This document shows positions 1-9,050 of a stretch of 64,000 bases of DNA, piece by piece. A program made the position numbers and the translations under genes. The notes below the pieces were generated by a model that searched no databases, was not told where the DNA came from, and saw only the letters and a list, made by a program, of their open reading frames with translations. The stretch is from NCBI RefSeq assembly GCF_003383615.1, contig NZ_QNUL01000005.1, positions 1 through 64,000 on the forward strand. The letters run 5' to 3'. How positions within the stretch are numbered: position 1 is the stretch's first letter; the number at the start of each line of letters is the position of its first letter. The DNA is from Dyadobacter luteus. Its GTDB lineage: Bacteria > Bacteroidota > Bacteroidia > Cytophagales > Spirosomataceae.

Positions 1-41
1 GCTTTTTAAACACCAAATCCTCAAAGAAGTTTAAGTAAATG

Positions 42-87
42 AAAGAGGGTGACTCAATTTGATTTGAGACACCCTCTTTTCTTTTTT
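42..87 (+). terminator. Intrinsic terminator of a gene left of the window
   Basis: Two arms (42-57 and 64-79) pair over about 15 bp with one internal A-A mismatch around the GAGGGTG/CACCCTC core. A T-rich run (TTTTCTTTTTT) follows. It precedes the first gene of the window, so it most likely ends a plus-strand transcript starting outside. Confidence 0.7.
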
Positions 88-200
88 GAAATCGGAACAA
101 AAGGCGGTATGTTATTTGAAGAGTAATATATTTACGGACATTATCCCCCTCTTCAATTTTAAATAATTGTCAAAGATTGAGGACCTGTAAATTCGGCTTA

Positions 201-1043
201 ATGAAAACTTTATTACATACACTACTTATTTTGGGGGCGGTGAACCTGTTCTCTTCAGGAGCTTTGGCTCAGAAACGAAATCAATTCAGCGGGAAATATA
301 TACCTCCCTTTGGTGTGATCAGTCTCACGGGAGGTTTGGGGGCAGCCTATTATTATGGGGATTTGAATGATAAACCTGTTCTGAAAGGCCTTGGCCCGGC
401 CATTTCTGTAGGAGCTTTGTATCGGGTAACCGAGCATTTCAGTGCCAGAGGAGAACTTCGTTTCTATCAGGTTTCAGGTCATCAAAGCAATTCAAAATAC
501 TTTAACGATAACCTTTCTTTTCGTGCCCGTAATCCTGATCTGAGTCTTACAGTTCAGGCGGATCTTATTGCATTTAACCTTCGGCCGAAAGTAAATCCAT
601 ATCTTGTTCTGGGTGTCTCGGCTACCTATCTCAATACCAAAACAGAGAAGGATGGAACCTGGTACAGCCTGCCTCCGCTTAAGACCGAAGGAGTTAATTA
701 CAGCCGGGTGCCACTGTCCATTACTGGTGGCGGAGGGATTATGTTTCAGGCTTTTGAAAGGTTGAGTCTGGGCATGGAGTTGAACGCCAATTTTATGTTT
801 TCTGATTATCTGGATGATGTAGGTGGCAAATATGCAAATCCGGAGAATTTATCCAGTGACCTTTCAAAAATGCTTGCCGATCGTTCGGCAGAGATAGGTC
901 TTCCTCCTAAGGAAGAGGGCTGGAACAGAGGAGTGGGCAAAATGAATGATATTTACTCCTTTCTGCAATTCCGGGCTACGTATCTGATCGGAACCAGGAT
1001 GCAGGCCAGAGAGAGAAAGAAGACACGCTGCCCTAAGTTTTAG
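201..1043 (+). CDS. Outer-membrane beta-barrel protein
   Basis: A protein of 280 residues with an N-terminal signal peptide (MKTLLHTLL... ending near GALAQ). Alternating hydrophobic/aromatic strands and glycine-rich stretches (GGLGAAYYYGDL, ITGGGGIMF) follow, as in small Bacteroidota outer-membrane barrels, resembling the DUF6089-type family. The ATG at 201 is preferred over an in-frame TTG 24 bases upstream because it opens directly into the signal peptide. The protein probably sits in the outer membrane. Nothing shows a specific ligand or enzymatic role. The next gene starts 21 bases downstream, so the two may share a transcript. Confidence 0.75.
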   Translation: MKTLLHTLLILGAVNLFSSGALAQKRNQFSGKYIPPFGVISLTGGLGAAYYYGDLNDKPVLKGLGPAISVGALYRVTEHFSARGELRFYQVSGHQSNSKYFNDNLSFRARNPDLSLTVQADLIAFNLRPKVNPYLVLGVSATYLNTKTEKDGTWYSLPPLKTEGVNYSRVPLSITGGGGIMFQAFERLSLGMELNANFMFSDYLDDVGGKYANPENLSSDLSKMLADRSAEIGLPPKEEGWNRGVGKMNDIYSFLQFRATYLIGTRMQARERKKTRCPKF

Positions 1044-1064
1044 ATTATACCAAAAAATAACTTT

Positions 1065-1583
1065 ATGCCTAAGTTGAAATACCCGCAGGAATCAGAAGTA
1101 ATCATGACTGAGATGGTGCTTCCCAATGATACAAATACCTTAAATAATCTGATGGGAGGCCGTTTGCTGCATTGGATGGATATATGCGCGGCGATTTCAG
1201 CACAAAGGCATTCGAACCGGATTGTGGTTACCGCATCGGTGGATAACGTTTCTTTTAAAGAGCCTATCCGCTTGGGTAACATTGTCACCATGAAGGCAAA
1301 AGTGACGCGGTCGTTCAACTCATCCATGGAAGTGCATCTGGAAGTATGGGCAGAAGATGTACCGGCTGGTATCCGTGTGAGCACTAACCAGGCATTCTAC
1401 ACTTTTGTTGCTGTAGATCAAAACGGCCGTCCTATAGAGGTTTCAGCCTTGGAGCCTCAATCTGACGAAGAAAAAGAATTGTATATCAGTGCGCTCCGTC
1501 GCAGGCAACTTCGCCTGGTTCTGGGTGGACGTATGAATCCGGCTGATGCCACTGAATTAAAAGCCTTATTTGATGTAGCATAG
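1065..1583 (+). CDS. Acyl-CoA thioesterase (hotdog fold)
   Basis: A 172-residue cytosolic hotdog-fold protein that would hydrolyse acyl-CoA thioesters to free acid and CoA. Family features visible are the N-terminal segment PNDTNTLNNLMGGRLLHWMD, with the central helix of the hotdog, followed by a VDNVSFKEP strand and an LGNIVTMKAKV strand, as in the YciA/ACOT7 class. Length is normal for a single-domain member. It starts 21 bases after the barrel-protein gene on the same strand. Substrate chain length cannot be read from the sequence. Confidence 0.85.
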   Translation: MPKLKYPQESEVIMTEMVLPNDTNTLNNLMGGRLLHWMDICAAISAQRHSNRIVVTASVDNVSFKEPIRLGNIVTMKAKVTRSFNSSMEVHLEVWAEDVPAGIRVSTNQAFYTFVAVDQNGRPIEVSALEPQSDEEKELYISALRRRQLRLVLGGRMNPADATELKALFDVA

Positions 1584-1610
1584 GGCAACTCTCATCCCAC
1601 ATTTTTTTGA

Positions 1611-1618
1611 TACTTTTG
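1611..1618 (+). promoter_or_regulatory. Candidate -7 box (TAnnTTTG) upstream of ridA
   Basis: TACTTTTG matches the Bacteroidota -7 consensus TAnnTTTG. No clear TTTG sits at the -33 distance, so the call rests on one box. Transcription would begin near 1625, giving a leader of about 75 bases before the RidA start at 1700. Confidence 0.4.
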
Positions 1619-1699
1619 CAGGATTATATCACTTGCAGGAAATGATTGTATGCACCATTTTAGTCATATATAAATATTCCTGCATTCATCATTATTTTC

Positions 1700-2068
1700 A
1701 TGGCAAAAGAGATCATTTTTTCAGATAAAGCACCTGCGCCGATAGGGCCCTATAGTCAGGCTGTAAAAGTAAACGGAACACTTTATGTATCAGGACAGAT
1801 TGCAGCTGAGCTGGCGCAATCCGGAGATATCAAAGCAGAGGCTGGCGTGGTGATGCAAAATATCGGACATATTCTCGGAGCAGCAGGACTTGGATTCGGT
1901 AATATTGTAAAATCAAGTATTTTCCTGAAAGATATGAACGACTTCGCGGCTGTAAACGAAGTTTACGGAAGCTTCTTCAAGAGCGATCCTCCGGCACGTG
2001 AAACAGTTCAGGTTTCCCGCCTTCCTAAAGATGTGAATGTTGAGATTTCTGTAATTGCGGTGGAGTAG
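1700..2068 (+). CDS. ridA: RidA family reactive imine deaminase
   Basis: A 122-residue protein of the RidA/YjgF family, which hydrolyses reactive enamine/imine intermediates released by PLP enzymes such as threonine dehydratase to 2-ketoacids. Visible family motifs are the opening KAPAPIGPYSQAV, the VSGQI strand, and the C-terminal signature DPPARETVQVSRLP containing the conserved arginine that binds the carboxylate of the substrate. Length is standard, with no extension. It stands alone between a promoter-like box and a repeat-filled spacer, so it is probably monocistronic. The deaminating type is inferred from the arginine; other RidA subfamilies lack it. Confidence 0.92.
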   Translation: MAKEIIFSDKAPAPIGPYSQAVKVNGTLYVSGQIAAELAQSGDIKAEAGVVMQNIGHILGAAGLGFGNIVKSSIFLKDMNDFAAVNEVYGSFFKSDPPARETVQVSRLPKDVNVEISVIAVE

Positions 2069-2275
2069 TCAGGCATTGTCAACTGTGGTCAGGAAATGGA
2101 TAGGAAATTGTCAGGTATAGTCAATTAAAGTCAGGAAATAGGTTCGGTGTCAATCCGTGACAACAACTTACAACTCATGCTTATAATTGACTACAAATGC
2201 CAACCCTTGACAATCCTTGTCCATAATCGCCAATCCCTGACAATAAGTGACCTTCTCTGGCCAATAGATTAGATA
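2069..2275. repeat. Spacer of short GTCAA/GTCAGG words with overall dyad symmetry
   Basis: The left part (about 2069-2145) repeats GTCAGG and GTCAA(T/C) words. The right part (about 2150-2260) carries their complements (TTGAC, CCTGACAA). One perfect ten-base pair of arms is TAGTCAATTA near 2117 and TAATTGACTA near 2177. The whole spacer could fold into a long imperfect hairpin. No reading frame of interest was seen. It separates ridA from gltX. Confidence 0.55.
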
Positions 2276-2297
2276 TTTTTAAGTTAAAGTACAAATA

Positions 2298-3848
2298 ATG
2301 AATAAGTTACCAGTAAGGGTGCGATTTGCTCCTAGTCCCACCGGACCGCTTCATGCGGGTGGTGTTCGTACTGCTCTTTACAATTACCTGTTTGCCCGTC
2401 AGCAGGGAGGTCAGATGCTGTTGCGCATAGAAGATACTGATCAGAACAGATATGTGCCGGGAGCAGAAGCCTATATACTTGAAGCACTGGAATGGCTGGG
2501 AATTACGATAGATGAAGGACCGCAAACTGGTGGTCCGCATGCTCCGTATCGCCAGTCGGAAAGAAAAGAAATGTACCGCGAGTATGCTGAAAGGTTGGTG
2601 AAAGAAGGAAAAGCGTATTATGCTTTTGACACTGCCGAGGACCTGGATGCGATGCGCAAAAGACTTGAAGAAGCCAAAGTCGCAGCGGTACAATACAATG
2701 CAATTACGCGTCAGGAGATGAAAAACTCCCTGACACTTTCTGCTGAAGAAACGCAGGCAAGATTGGAAAGCGGTGAGCCTTACGTAATCCGCATGAAGAT
2801 TATGCCGAAGGAAGACATCCGTTTCAATGATCTGATCCGCGGATGGGTTGTTGTTCATTCTTCGCAGATTGATGACAAGGTATTGCTGAAATCCGACGGT
2901 ATGCCTACTTACCACCTGGCTAACATTGTGGATGACCATCTGATGGGCATCACGCATGTAATCCGTGGTGAAGAGTGGCTTCCTTCTGCTCCGTTACACG
3001 TTTTGCTTTATCGCTACCTGGGTTGGGAGAGTACCATGCCGCAGTTTGCGCATTTGCCGCTTTTGTTGAAACCAGATGGCAACGGTAAGCTTTCTAAGCG
3101 TGACGCTGACCTGGGTGGCTTTCCGATTTTCCCGTTGGAATGGACGGATCCTAATACTGGTGATAAAGCCAGAGGTTTCAGAGAAGAAGGATATTCACCT
3201 GAAGCTACCGCCAACTTCCTGGCTTTGCTTGGATGGAACGCAGGTACTGAGCAGGAAATGTTCAATATGGAGCAACTGATAGAGGCTTTCAGCTTTGAAA
3301 GAGTGCATAAAGCAGGAGCGAGATTCGATATTCAAAAAGCCAACTGGTTCAATCAGCAATATCTTAAATTGCAGGATGATGCCTCGATCATTGAACAGGT
3401 GAAACCGTTCTTTGCTGCAAAAGGAATCGCAATTACTGACGAGCAATTGGTTCAGATCGTTCATTTACTGAAAGACCGCGTACATTTCGTGAAAGAAATT
3501 GCAGATGAATCGGTGTTCCTTTTCAATGCGCCTCAGGAATATGATCAGGACGTTGTTTTGAAAAAATGGAATGAAGAAGCTGTAAAGGCGATTTCAGCAT
3601 ATAAAGATGCATTAAGTGCTTTTGAAGGAGATTTTGTTGCCGACAATATCAAGTCGGTGTTGTCTGCTACGATGGAAGCCATTGGTGTGAAGATGGGTAA
3701 AGTGATGCAAGCACTCAGACTCGCAGTCACTGGTGCAGGTGCAGGACCCGATCTGATGGTAATCATGGAAATACTTGGCAAAGAAGAAGTGTTGAACAGG
3801 CTCAATAATTCTATTGACCGTTTACCAGCGCAAATTCGCCTGGCATAG
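2298..3848 (+). CDS. gltX: Glutamyl-tRNA synthetase
   Basis: Glutamyl-tRNA synthetase charges tRNA-Glu with glutamate using ATP in the cytoplasm and is essential. This is a class I synthetase of 516 residues. The HIGH-type motif is APSPTGPLHAGG near residues 11-22 and the KMSKS-type motif is NGKLSKRD near residue 260. The Rossmann catalytic domain occupies roughly the first 320 residues and the helical anticodon-binding region the rest. The length is typical of discriminating or non-discriminating GluRS. Which tRNAs it charges cannot be told here. It appears to be a single-gene unit followed by an inverted repeat. Confidence 0.97.
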   Translation: MNKLPVRVRFAPSPTGPLHAGGVRTALYNYLFARQQGGQMLLRIEDTDQNRYVPGAEAYILEALEWLGITIDEGPQTGGPHAPYRQSERKEMYREYAERLVKEGKAYYAFDTAEDLDAMRKRLEEAKVAAVQYNAITRQEMKNSLTLSAEETQARLESGEPYVIRMKIMPKEDIRFNDLIRGWVVVHSSQIDDKVLLKSDGMPTYHLANIVDDHLMGITHVIRGEEWLPSAPLHVLLYRYLGWESTMPQFAHLPLLLKPDGNGKLSKRDADLGGFPIFPLEWTDPNTGDKARGFREEGYSPEATANFLALLGWNAGTEQEMFNMEQLIEAFSFERVHKAGARFDIQKANWFNQQYLKLQDDASIIEQVKPFFAAKGIAITDEQLVQIVHLLKDRVHFVKEIADESVFLFNAPQEYDQDVVLKKWNEEAVKAISAYKDALSAFEGDFVADNIKSVLSATMEAIGVKMGKVMQALRLAVTGAGAGPDLMVIMEILGKEEVLNRLNNSIDRLPAQIRLA

Positions 3849-3889
3849 TTTCTTACAGACCGTTCAATCAATTTGATTTGAAAGTGAGG

Positions 3890-3957
3890 AATAGCTCCGG
3901 TAATTTAGTTTTATAGTTGATCAATACATAGTCAATTAAAGAGCTACCGGAGCTATT
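3890..3957. repeat. 13-bp inverted repeat with 42-base loop after gltX
   Basis: AATAGCTCCGGTA (3890-3902) is the exact complement of TACCGGAGCTATT (3945-3957). The loop is long and no T-run follows directly, so it is a weak candidate for an intrinsic terminator. It could be a processing hairpin or a remnant of a mobile repeat. Confidence 0.5.
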
Positions 3958-4046
3958 GCTGTTTATAATTATTACTGAAATTTGTATTTTAATGGCATAA
4001 AGTCTTTGGCAAAAGCCGGAAACTGATAACCGAAAGCTCTTTGATT

Positions 4047-4292
4047 ATGGCTAAGAAAAAACCAACAGATTCGGCCAAGGCGGCTGCTGACAAACCCAGA
4101 GTTCACAAGGACCTGGAAGGATTTGATATTCAGATTAATTCATTTGGAGAAATCTCAACCAGCTTTGATATGGATCGGATCAACGAATTTTTGAATAAAA
4201 ATGTAGACGATAAGAAGCTTCGTGATCGCGAAGATATTCCTGGTCGTAAAACCAGAAAGTCCAAAAAGAAAACAAACGAGGAGGAAGAATGA
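4047..4292 (+). CDS. Small highly charged conserved-type protein, function unknown
   Basis: An 81-residue protein starting at an ATG six bases after an in-frame TTG. It begins with a lysine-rich tail (MAKKKPTDSAKAAADKPR), continues with a short folded-looking core (DLEGFDIQINSFGEISTSFD, then a helix with INEFLNKNVDDKKL) and ends in a basic stretch and an acidic EEEE tail. There is no signal peptide or membrane segment. The composition suggests a soluble nucleic-acid- or ribosome-associated protein, but I recognise no family. The start is supported by the good codon pattern from the ATG. Confidence 0.7.
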   Translation: MAKKKPTDSAKAAADKPRVHKDLEGFDIQINSFGEISTSFDMDRINEFLNKNVDDKKLRDREDIPGRKTRKSKKKTNEEEE

Positions 4293-4295
4293 TTG

Positions 4296-4410
4296 GGCAA
4301 AGGGTTATAGAGCCGGGGGGCATGGGGGAAAGGGCATAGGAACTTCTCACCCAGGTCCATGCATTTAACCCTTGTTCCAAAGCCTACATCCCTTTGCCCT
4401 GCCCCCAAAT
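4296..4410. repeat. G-rich/C-rich imperfect dyad between two genes
   Basis: The left side carries GGGCAAAGGG and GGGGGCATGGGGG words and the right side CCCTTTGCCCTGCCCCC. The two sides pair imperfectly (CCTACATCCC against GGGCATAGG). A GGGGCAGGGGGA word recurs after the exonuclease gene near 34829. The dyad fills the 137-base spacer before the AIM24-family gene. Confidence 0.45.
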
Positions 4411-4429
4411 ACCTTAAACTATCGAAAAA

Positions 4430-5209
4430 ATGATCTCACACGAAATTGACTACAAAATCATTGGCGACGATATTCAGGTCGTTGAAATTGAACTTGATCC
4501 CCGCGAGACGGTAATTGCAGAAGCCGGAGCGATGCTGTACATGGAAGATGGTATTCAGTTTGAAACCAAAATGGGCGATGGTTCAGAACCGAATCAAAGC
4601 ATTATGGGGAAGATCTTTCAGGCAGGAACGAGGGTGCTTACCGGAGAATCACTTTTTATGACGCACTTTACTAATCTGGGTGTTGGAAAACGTAAGGTTG
4701 CCTTTTCTGCTCCGTATCCCGGAACGATCATGCCGATTGATTTGTCAAAAATCTATGGCAATGAGCTGATTGTTCAAAAGGATGGTTTCCTTTGTGCTGC
4801 TATGGGAACAAGCATGAAAATCCACTTCAACCAACGATTCGGATCAGGTTTGTTCGGTGGAGAAGGTTTTATTCTTCAAAAACTGAAAGGTGATGGTATG
4901 GCGTTTGTTCATGCGGGTGGCGTAGTAATGGAACGTCAGCTGAACAACGAAACACTGAGAATTGATACGGGCTGTGTGGTGGCTTTTGAGCAATCACTGA
5001 GTTTTGATATTCAGAGATCCGGCGGATTGAAGTCAATGGTATTTGGTGGTGAAGGAATGTTTCTGGCTACGCTCAGAGGAACAGGGCGTTGCTGGATACA
5101 GTCTATGCCGATTTCGAAATTGATCCAGAGATTGTCTCCGGGTGGCGGAAATGCCAAAAAAGAAAGTGGTTCTGTGATTGGAGGACTTGGTAATTTGTTC
5201 GAAAGTTAA
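4430..5209 (+). CDS. AIM24 family protein (TIGR00266-like)
   Basis: A 259-residue protein of the AIM24/TIGR00266 family. These have a beta-rich, trimer-forming fold; the bacterial members' biochemical role is not established. Visible features are the N-terminal [17 protein letters not shown] strand, the [12 protein letters not shown] motif, the glycine-rich [19 protein letters not shown] segment typical of the family, and the late [16 protein letters not shown] repeat of that pattern. There is no signal peptide or transmembrane span. A terminator follows immediately, so this is likely the last or only gene of its transcript. Confidence 0.85.
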   Translation: MISHEIDYKIIGDDIQVVEIELDPRETVIAEAGAMLYMEDGIQFETKMGDGSEPNQSIMGKIFQAGTRVLTGESLFMTHFTNLGVGKRKVAFSAPYPGTIMPIDLSKIYGNELIVQKDGFLCAAMGTSMKIHFNQRFGSGLFGGEGFILQKLKGDGMAFVHAGGVVMERQLNNETLRIDTGCVVAFEQSLSFDIQRSGGLKSMVFGGEGMFLATLRGTGRCWIQSMPISKLIQRLSPGGGNAKKESGSVIGGLGNLFES

Positions 5210-5226
5210 CCGTATGATAGTATCGC

Positions 5227-5262
5227 AAAAGGAGCTGGCGTCAGATCGTCAGCTCTTTTTTT
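5227..5262. terminator. Bidirectional terminator between convergent genes
   Basis: The stem AAAAGGAGCTG/CAGCTCTTTTTTT extends through G-T pairing and has a short loop. It has a T-run on the plus strand and a mirrored A-run, so it can end both the AIM24-family transcript and the minus-strand esterase gene, whose stop codon lies inside the T-run. Confidence 0.8.
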
Positions 5263-7315
5263 ACAGCACGAAAATTGACTGAGACGTACTGCCTGTATCA
5301 GTAACTATCTTCAGTATGTAAGTGCCTGACGGAATATGTCCCGCAGGACGTGCCGTTATTGCCCCCGACATTTCTCTTTCATTCGTATTGAGTACAAATT
5401 CTCTTCCTTTTACGTCGTATAACCTGCATTCCAGCAATTCATCCTCGGGGTTAATTCGGAAGCGGAATGTCTGGTCGGTAACCGGATTGGGAAAAACGAG
5501 TAAGTAAGGTGTACTCCCTTCTGCAAACACGGTGGATATGGGAGAAACAGTTTTTGAACCATCAGCAAATTCCAGTACCACCCGGTAAAAAAGAGTTCCG
5601 TTTCCAGTGTTAGTATCGGAATAAGTATACAGATGTGAGGTGGATTGATTATCTACAGGCTGTAAGCTGGTTATATCTGTATAATTGAGTCCGTCGGTAG
5701 TTTTTTGCAGGATAATATTACCGATTTGCGTATTGGCACTTACCAGCCAGGCTATATGTATTTCACTGTCTTCACGTCGCGCATGGATATGGTTGACATA
5801 CTGGTTCGCGGGCAGAGCAGTATTTATGAAAATACGACTGGAAATGCTACCGGGAAGAGTGGGAGAGGTACCGATTATGCGAATTTTATAGGTTCCGTTT
5901 TTGATGTTGTCCGGTATTGTTACTGTAAGCGGACTTCGGTTGCCTGTGGCAACAGTGGCTACGTAGGAATCAGAGTTGTCAAGTAATTCAGCCTGCACAT
6001 TTAATGAAGGTCCCGTAATGATGTATGGTAACAGAAATGAGGATCCTTGTTTCACTTCCAATGGAGTGACCCCGGTATGAATTGTATAAGCCGGCAGAAC
6101 CGGCTTGATTTCAGCAAGTAGTGAATCTGTAAGTAGTGTATTCCATGCTTTTGCTGCGTCCGTAAGCCCCTGAACTCCGTTTGTTATATTCTCAAAATGG
6201 CCATGTGCAGGACGCGGGATTTGTATACGATCGAGGTCAGGTCCGGGATAGACAAGCCGGTTTTTATCTGCAAAAAACCGATTCTGCGCATTGATAATGG
6301 GCTGATAGGGTTGTGAAATAGTCGAACTGGCTGAACTTCTTGCCATGATCCATGAAGCTTTAAAACCCGCATCTTTCCGGCTTGTTTCAATCAAGGTGCT
6401 GACGTTTTCAAAATAAGCATTCTCTGTAAAGCCCAGCTGTGCATCGTTTTCTCCATGCGCCCAGAGCACTGCGCGTATTCCTAACCAGGAATTAAAATAT
6501 TTCAGTGTGTTTTTGATATTAGAATAAGGCTGTCGGTTTGGCCAGTATTTACCTACATACAGGTTATACGCATCCTTTCCTGATGCACCGTCGTGATAAT
6601 TTTCAGAATTGGCGGCTGCCCATGCAGCATTCAAAAAAAGTGTGGGCACACCCGTTTTTTTGAACAACATTTCACCCAATTCTCCCCAGTACCATGCAGT
6701 TTCTCCTGAAGGGAAGATATTGTTTTTGGAATCAATAGGGCTGAATTGAGGAGCAGGCATGGGACGGTCGGGAGCTACGGTAATATTTTCGTCATTGAGT
6801 ATTTTATTGACAGCATTGAAGGAAATGACATTTTCAGTGCCACTTTTTGCTCCGAGCTCAGGCAATCCCATAGCATTGGAATTTCCCGCAATTAAGAAGA
6901 CTTCCCCTATCCCCACTTTTGCAACTTCGGCAGATGCTACAACACCTGTATTTGAAAAACCTGTTAAGGTAAGTTTATACCAGCCTGATCCGGCAACCAT
7001 GCTTTTATAGAAGAAACCCTGAATAATTTGTGCGTTATCGATTGACGCAAAAACCTCAGGATGTAAGTTCCCGGCGGCAGGAGTAAGCCTCGCTTCCAGG
7101 CGAGAGAAGGGATAATGAATATAGCCCGTCAGGGAAATCGTAGCGAAACCGGATGAATCACGCTGTACTATCTGGTTGTTAACAGGGCTTTGAATAGAAA
7201 TCAGTTGTTGGGCGAAGGAAGAGGATAAACTAAGCAACATGATAACCGAAATCAGAAAGCGGAGTTTATTGTATCCTTGCTGTTCTTTCCAAGATTCCGA
7301 TTTCAAATTTGCCAT
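5261..7315 (-). CDS. Secreted SASA-type carbohydrate esterase with T9SS sorting domain
   Basis: A protein of 684 residues: an N-terminal hydrophobic signal (ISVIMLLSLSSSFAQ), an immunoglobulin-like strand region, an SGNH/SASA-type esterase core, a further beta-sandwich region, and a C-terminal domain of about 80 residues. That last domain has the type A T9SS pattern (VFPNPV, RLYDVKGRE, PSGTYILKI). In the esterase core GNSNAMG is the nucleophile block and LWAHGENDAQLG the second conserved block. SASA/CE6-like enzymes remove acetyl or other acyl groups from sialic acids or plant polysaccharides. Substrate here is unknown. The protein would be exported and then secreted or anchored by the type IX system. 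The ATG at 7315 is preferred over a GTG two codons earlier. It lies downstream of SusD but after a terminator hairpin. Confidence 0.82.
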   Translation of the reverse strand: MANLKSESWKEQQGYNKLRFLISVIMLLSLSSSFAQQLISIQSPVNNQIVQRDSSGFATISLTGYIHYPFSRLEARLTPAAGNLHPEVFASIDNAQIIQGFFYKSMVAGSGWYKLTLTGFSNTGVVASAEVAKVGIGEVFLIAGNSNAMGLPELGAKSGTENVISFNAVNKILNDENITVAPDRPMPAPQFSPIDSKNNIFPSGETAWYWGELGEMLFKKTGVPTLFLNAAWAAANSENYHDGASGKDAYNLYVGKYWPNRQPYSNIKNTLKYFNSWLGIRAVLWAHGENDAQLGFTENAYFENVSTLIETSRKDAGFKASWIMARSSASSTISQPYQPIINAQNRFFADKNRLVYPGPDLDRIQIPRPAHGHFENITNGVQGLTDAAKAWNTLLTDSLLAEIKPVLPAYTIHTGVTPLEVKQGSSFLLPYIITGPSLNVQAELLDNSDSYVATVATGNRSPLTVTIPDNIKNGTYKIRIIGTSPTLPGSISSRIFINTALPANQYVNHIHARREDSEIHIAWLVSANTQIGNIILQKTTDGLNYTDITSLQPVDNQSTSHLYTYSDTNTGNGTLFYRVVLEFADGSKTVSPISTVFAEGSTPYLLVFPNPVTDQTFRFRINPEDELLECRLYDVKGREFVLNTNEREMSGAITARPAGHIPSGTYILKIVTDTGSTSQSIFVL

Positions 7316-7382
7316 GTTCACGATCCGTTAGATGAATTTCTTTCAAGGCTAAATTAAAACAAAGTATTGAAAGAAAATAAAA

Positions 7383-7420
7383 GAGCCAGTCCTGCTCGCA
7401 ACGAGTATGGACTGGCTCAG
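7383..7420 (-). terminator. Terminator of the SusCD transcript
   Basis: GAGCCAGTCC pairs with GGACTGGCTC, with an inner CTCG/CGAG stem. On the minus strand TTTTATTTT follows. It separates the SusD gene from the esterase gene, which would therefore need read-through or its own promoter. Confidence 0.75.
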
Positions 7421-7439
7421 ATTTACTGATTAATTCAGC

Positions 7440-9026
7440 TTATTGAGGATAACCCGGATTCTGAGGTTTCAGATTTGGGTTGTTTCTCATTTCAGGAATA
7501 CCCAATGGGAACAGAAGATGTCTTTCCAATAGAGGCTTACCTCCTGATATATTCAGGTTAAGGTGGCCTACAAAATTGTCGAATCCTTTTGTTGTTTCAT
7601 TGAATACTTTACGCAGACGAACCATATCAAACCAGGTGATACCTTCGTATGCGAATTCGTGCCATCTTTCTTTCCAAACTGCTTCACGGAAAGTAGAAGT
7701 GGTATATGTTCCCATAGCAGGCGTTGTCAACTGGGCACGGTCGCGAATCTTTTTGAACGCGTCGTAGGCTTCCTGGTTTACACCACCTACTTCATTCTGA
7801 GCTTCTGCGTAGGTCAGTAAAACTTCTGCATAACGGATCAGGTTTACGTTCAGGTTGTTTACTCTGGTTGGAGTAATGCCCGGGCCACCTAATGCTGCTA
7901 CATTGAAGTATTTGAATACGAAAGGCCCACCTAACTGAAACTCAGCTCCTGTTCCATTGGTGAAGTAAGAAGTATAGAACCATCCTTCCTGATTTTTCTT
8001 GCGTAAATCGCTGTTATCATAGGTGTTGTAGAAAGAAGTAGTTGGTACTGTACTTCCTGTTCCGCTTGGTCCTGAAAAAGTTACAGGCTGAAAGTTCGGG
8101 AAGAAATCATTCAAAGGAAACTGCGCTACAGTACTGTGATACTGGATTTGGAATATATGCTCGACGCGGTTTTTCTGCGTTTCTGTCCGCAATTCCTTGT
8201 ACGATGGAAACAGGTTCAGTACACTTGGATTTGCTTTTGAGTAAGTAATAACCTCCAGTGCCTTGTCTGCAGCTAGTTTATAGTGCGATGCCCCCTTGCT
8301 CAACGGAAAGCCAGCCATCGTAAGGTATACCTTTGCCAATAGTGATTTTACAGCCATCTGAGTCACACGCCCTGTAGTTGCAGTTGCAGGTAAGCCAGCA
8401 GCTTCTGCTGCAAGAAGGTCATCTACAATCAGTTTATAGATTTCCTCTTGCGGTGCTCTTGTCGGACTGAAATCTTCTGACTCCGTAGTCTGTGGTTTTG
8501 TGATCAGCGGAGCATCTCCCCACATACGTACAACATAAAAGTAAGCCCATGCTCTGAGGAATCTGGATTCACCCAGTAACCTCGTTTTTACAGACTCATC
8601 TGCGGCTGGAAACGGAATACCCGGAATTTTATCAATACCAAGGTTTGCGTTGGCGATAATTCTGTATAGACCATTCCACCAGTTACTTACATGGCCTGTA
8701 TTGCCGTCGTGAGTCAGTGAGTAAAGGTTGTTCAAATCTGAGTTCTGACCTGTCTGCGTAGTTGCGGTACCTGTTACCGCTTCCAGCAATTGCCAGTTGG
8801 CAGAGAAAATACCTGCTCCTTCACCATAAAATCGTAAACCGGCATAGGTTGCGTTTACTACGGATTGGGCATGATCAGGCAGTGTGAAGAAGTCATCTGG
8901 TTGCAGTGCAGATGGGTTACGCTCATCCAGAAAGTCGCTGCAGCTTGAAGGCCCAAGGAGAATGACTCCGCACAATAAGGCTTTCGTTATGTTTTTTATA
9001 TTAAATAGTTTCATGTTCAATGTCAT
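7440..9026 (-). CDS. SusD/RagB family nutrient-binding lipoprotein
   Basis: A 528-residue outer-membrane surface lipoprotein that forms the lid of the SusC transporter and binds oligosaccharide or another ligand. The N-terminus has a lipobox (LLGPSSCSDFLDE) with the acylated cysteine. The body is the helical TPR-like SusD fold, with typical LGESRFLRAWAYFYVVRMWGD and LIRYAEVLLTYAEAQNE segments and the ending PQNPGY. An alternative start at 9014 would give MKLFNIKN and an equally good signal. It starts 24 bases after the SusC stop, so both are in one operon. No specific glycan can be assigned. Confidence 0.95.
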   Translation of the reverse strand: MTLNMKLFNIKNITKALLCGVILLGPSSCSDFLDERNPSALQPDDFFTLPDHAQSVVNATYAGLRFYGEGAGIFSANWQLLEAVTGTATTQTGQNSDLNNLYSLTHDGNTGHVSNWWNGLYRIIANANLGIDKIPGIPFPAADESVKTRLLGESRFLRAWAYFYVVRMWGDAPLITKPQTTESEDFSPTRAPQEEIYKLIVDDLLAAEAAGLPATATTGRVTQMAVKSLLAKVYLTMAGFPLSKGASHYKLAADKALEVITYSKANPSVLNLFPSYKELRTETQKNRVEHIFQIQYHSTVAQFPLNDFFPNFQPVTFSGPSGTGSTVPTTSFYNTYDNSDLRKKNQEGWFYTSYFTNGTGAEFQLGGPFVFKYFNVAALGGPGITPTRVNNLNVNLIRYAEVLLTYAEAQNEVGGVNQEAYDAFKKIRDRAQLTTPAMGTYTTSTFREAVWKERWHEFAYEGITWFDMVRLRKVFNETTKGFDNFVGHLNLNISGGKPLLERHLLFPLGIPEMRNNPNLKPQNPGYPQ

Positions 9027-9050
9027 TTAATGTTACAAAGATTCTGATCC

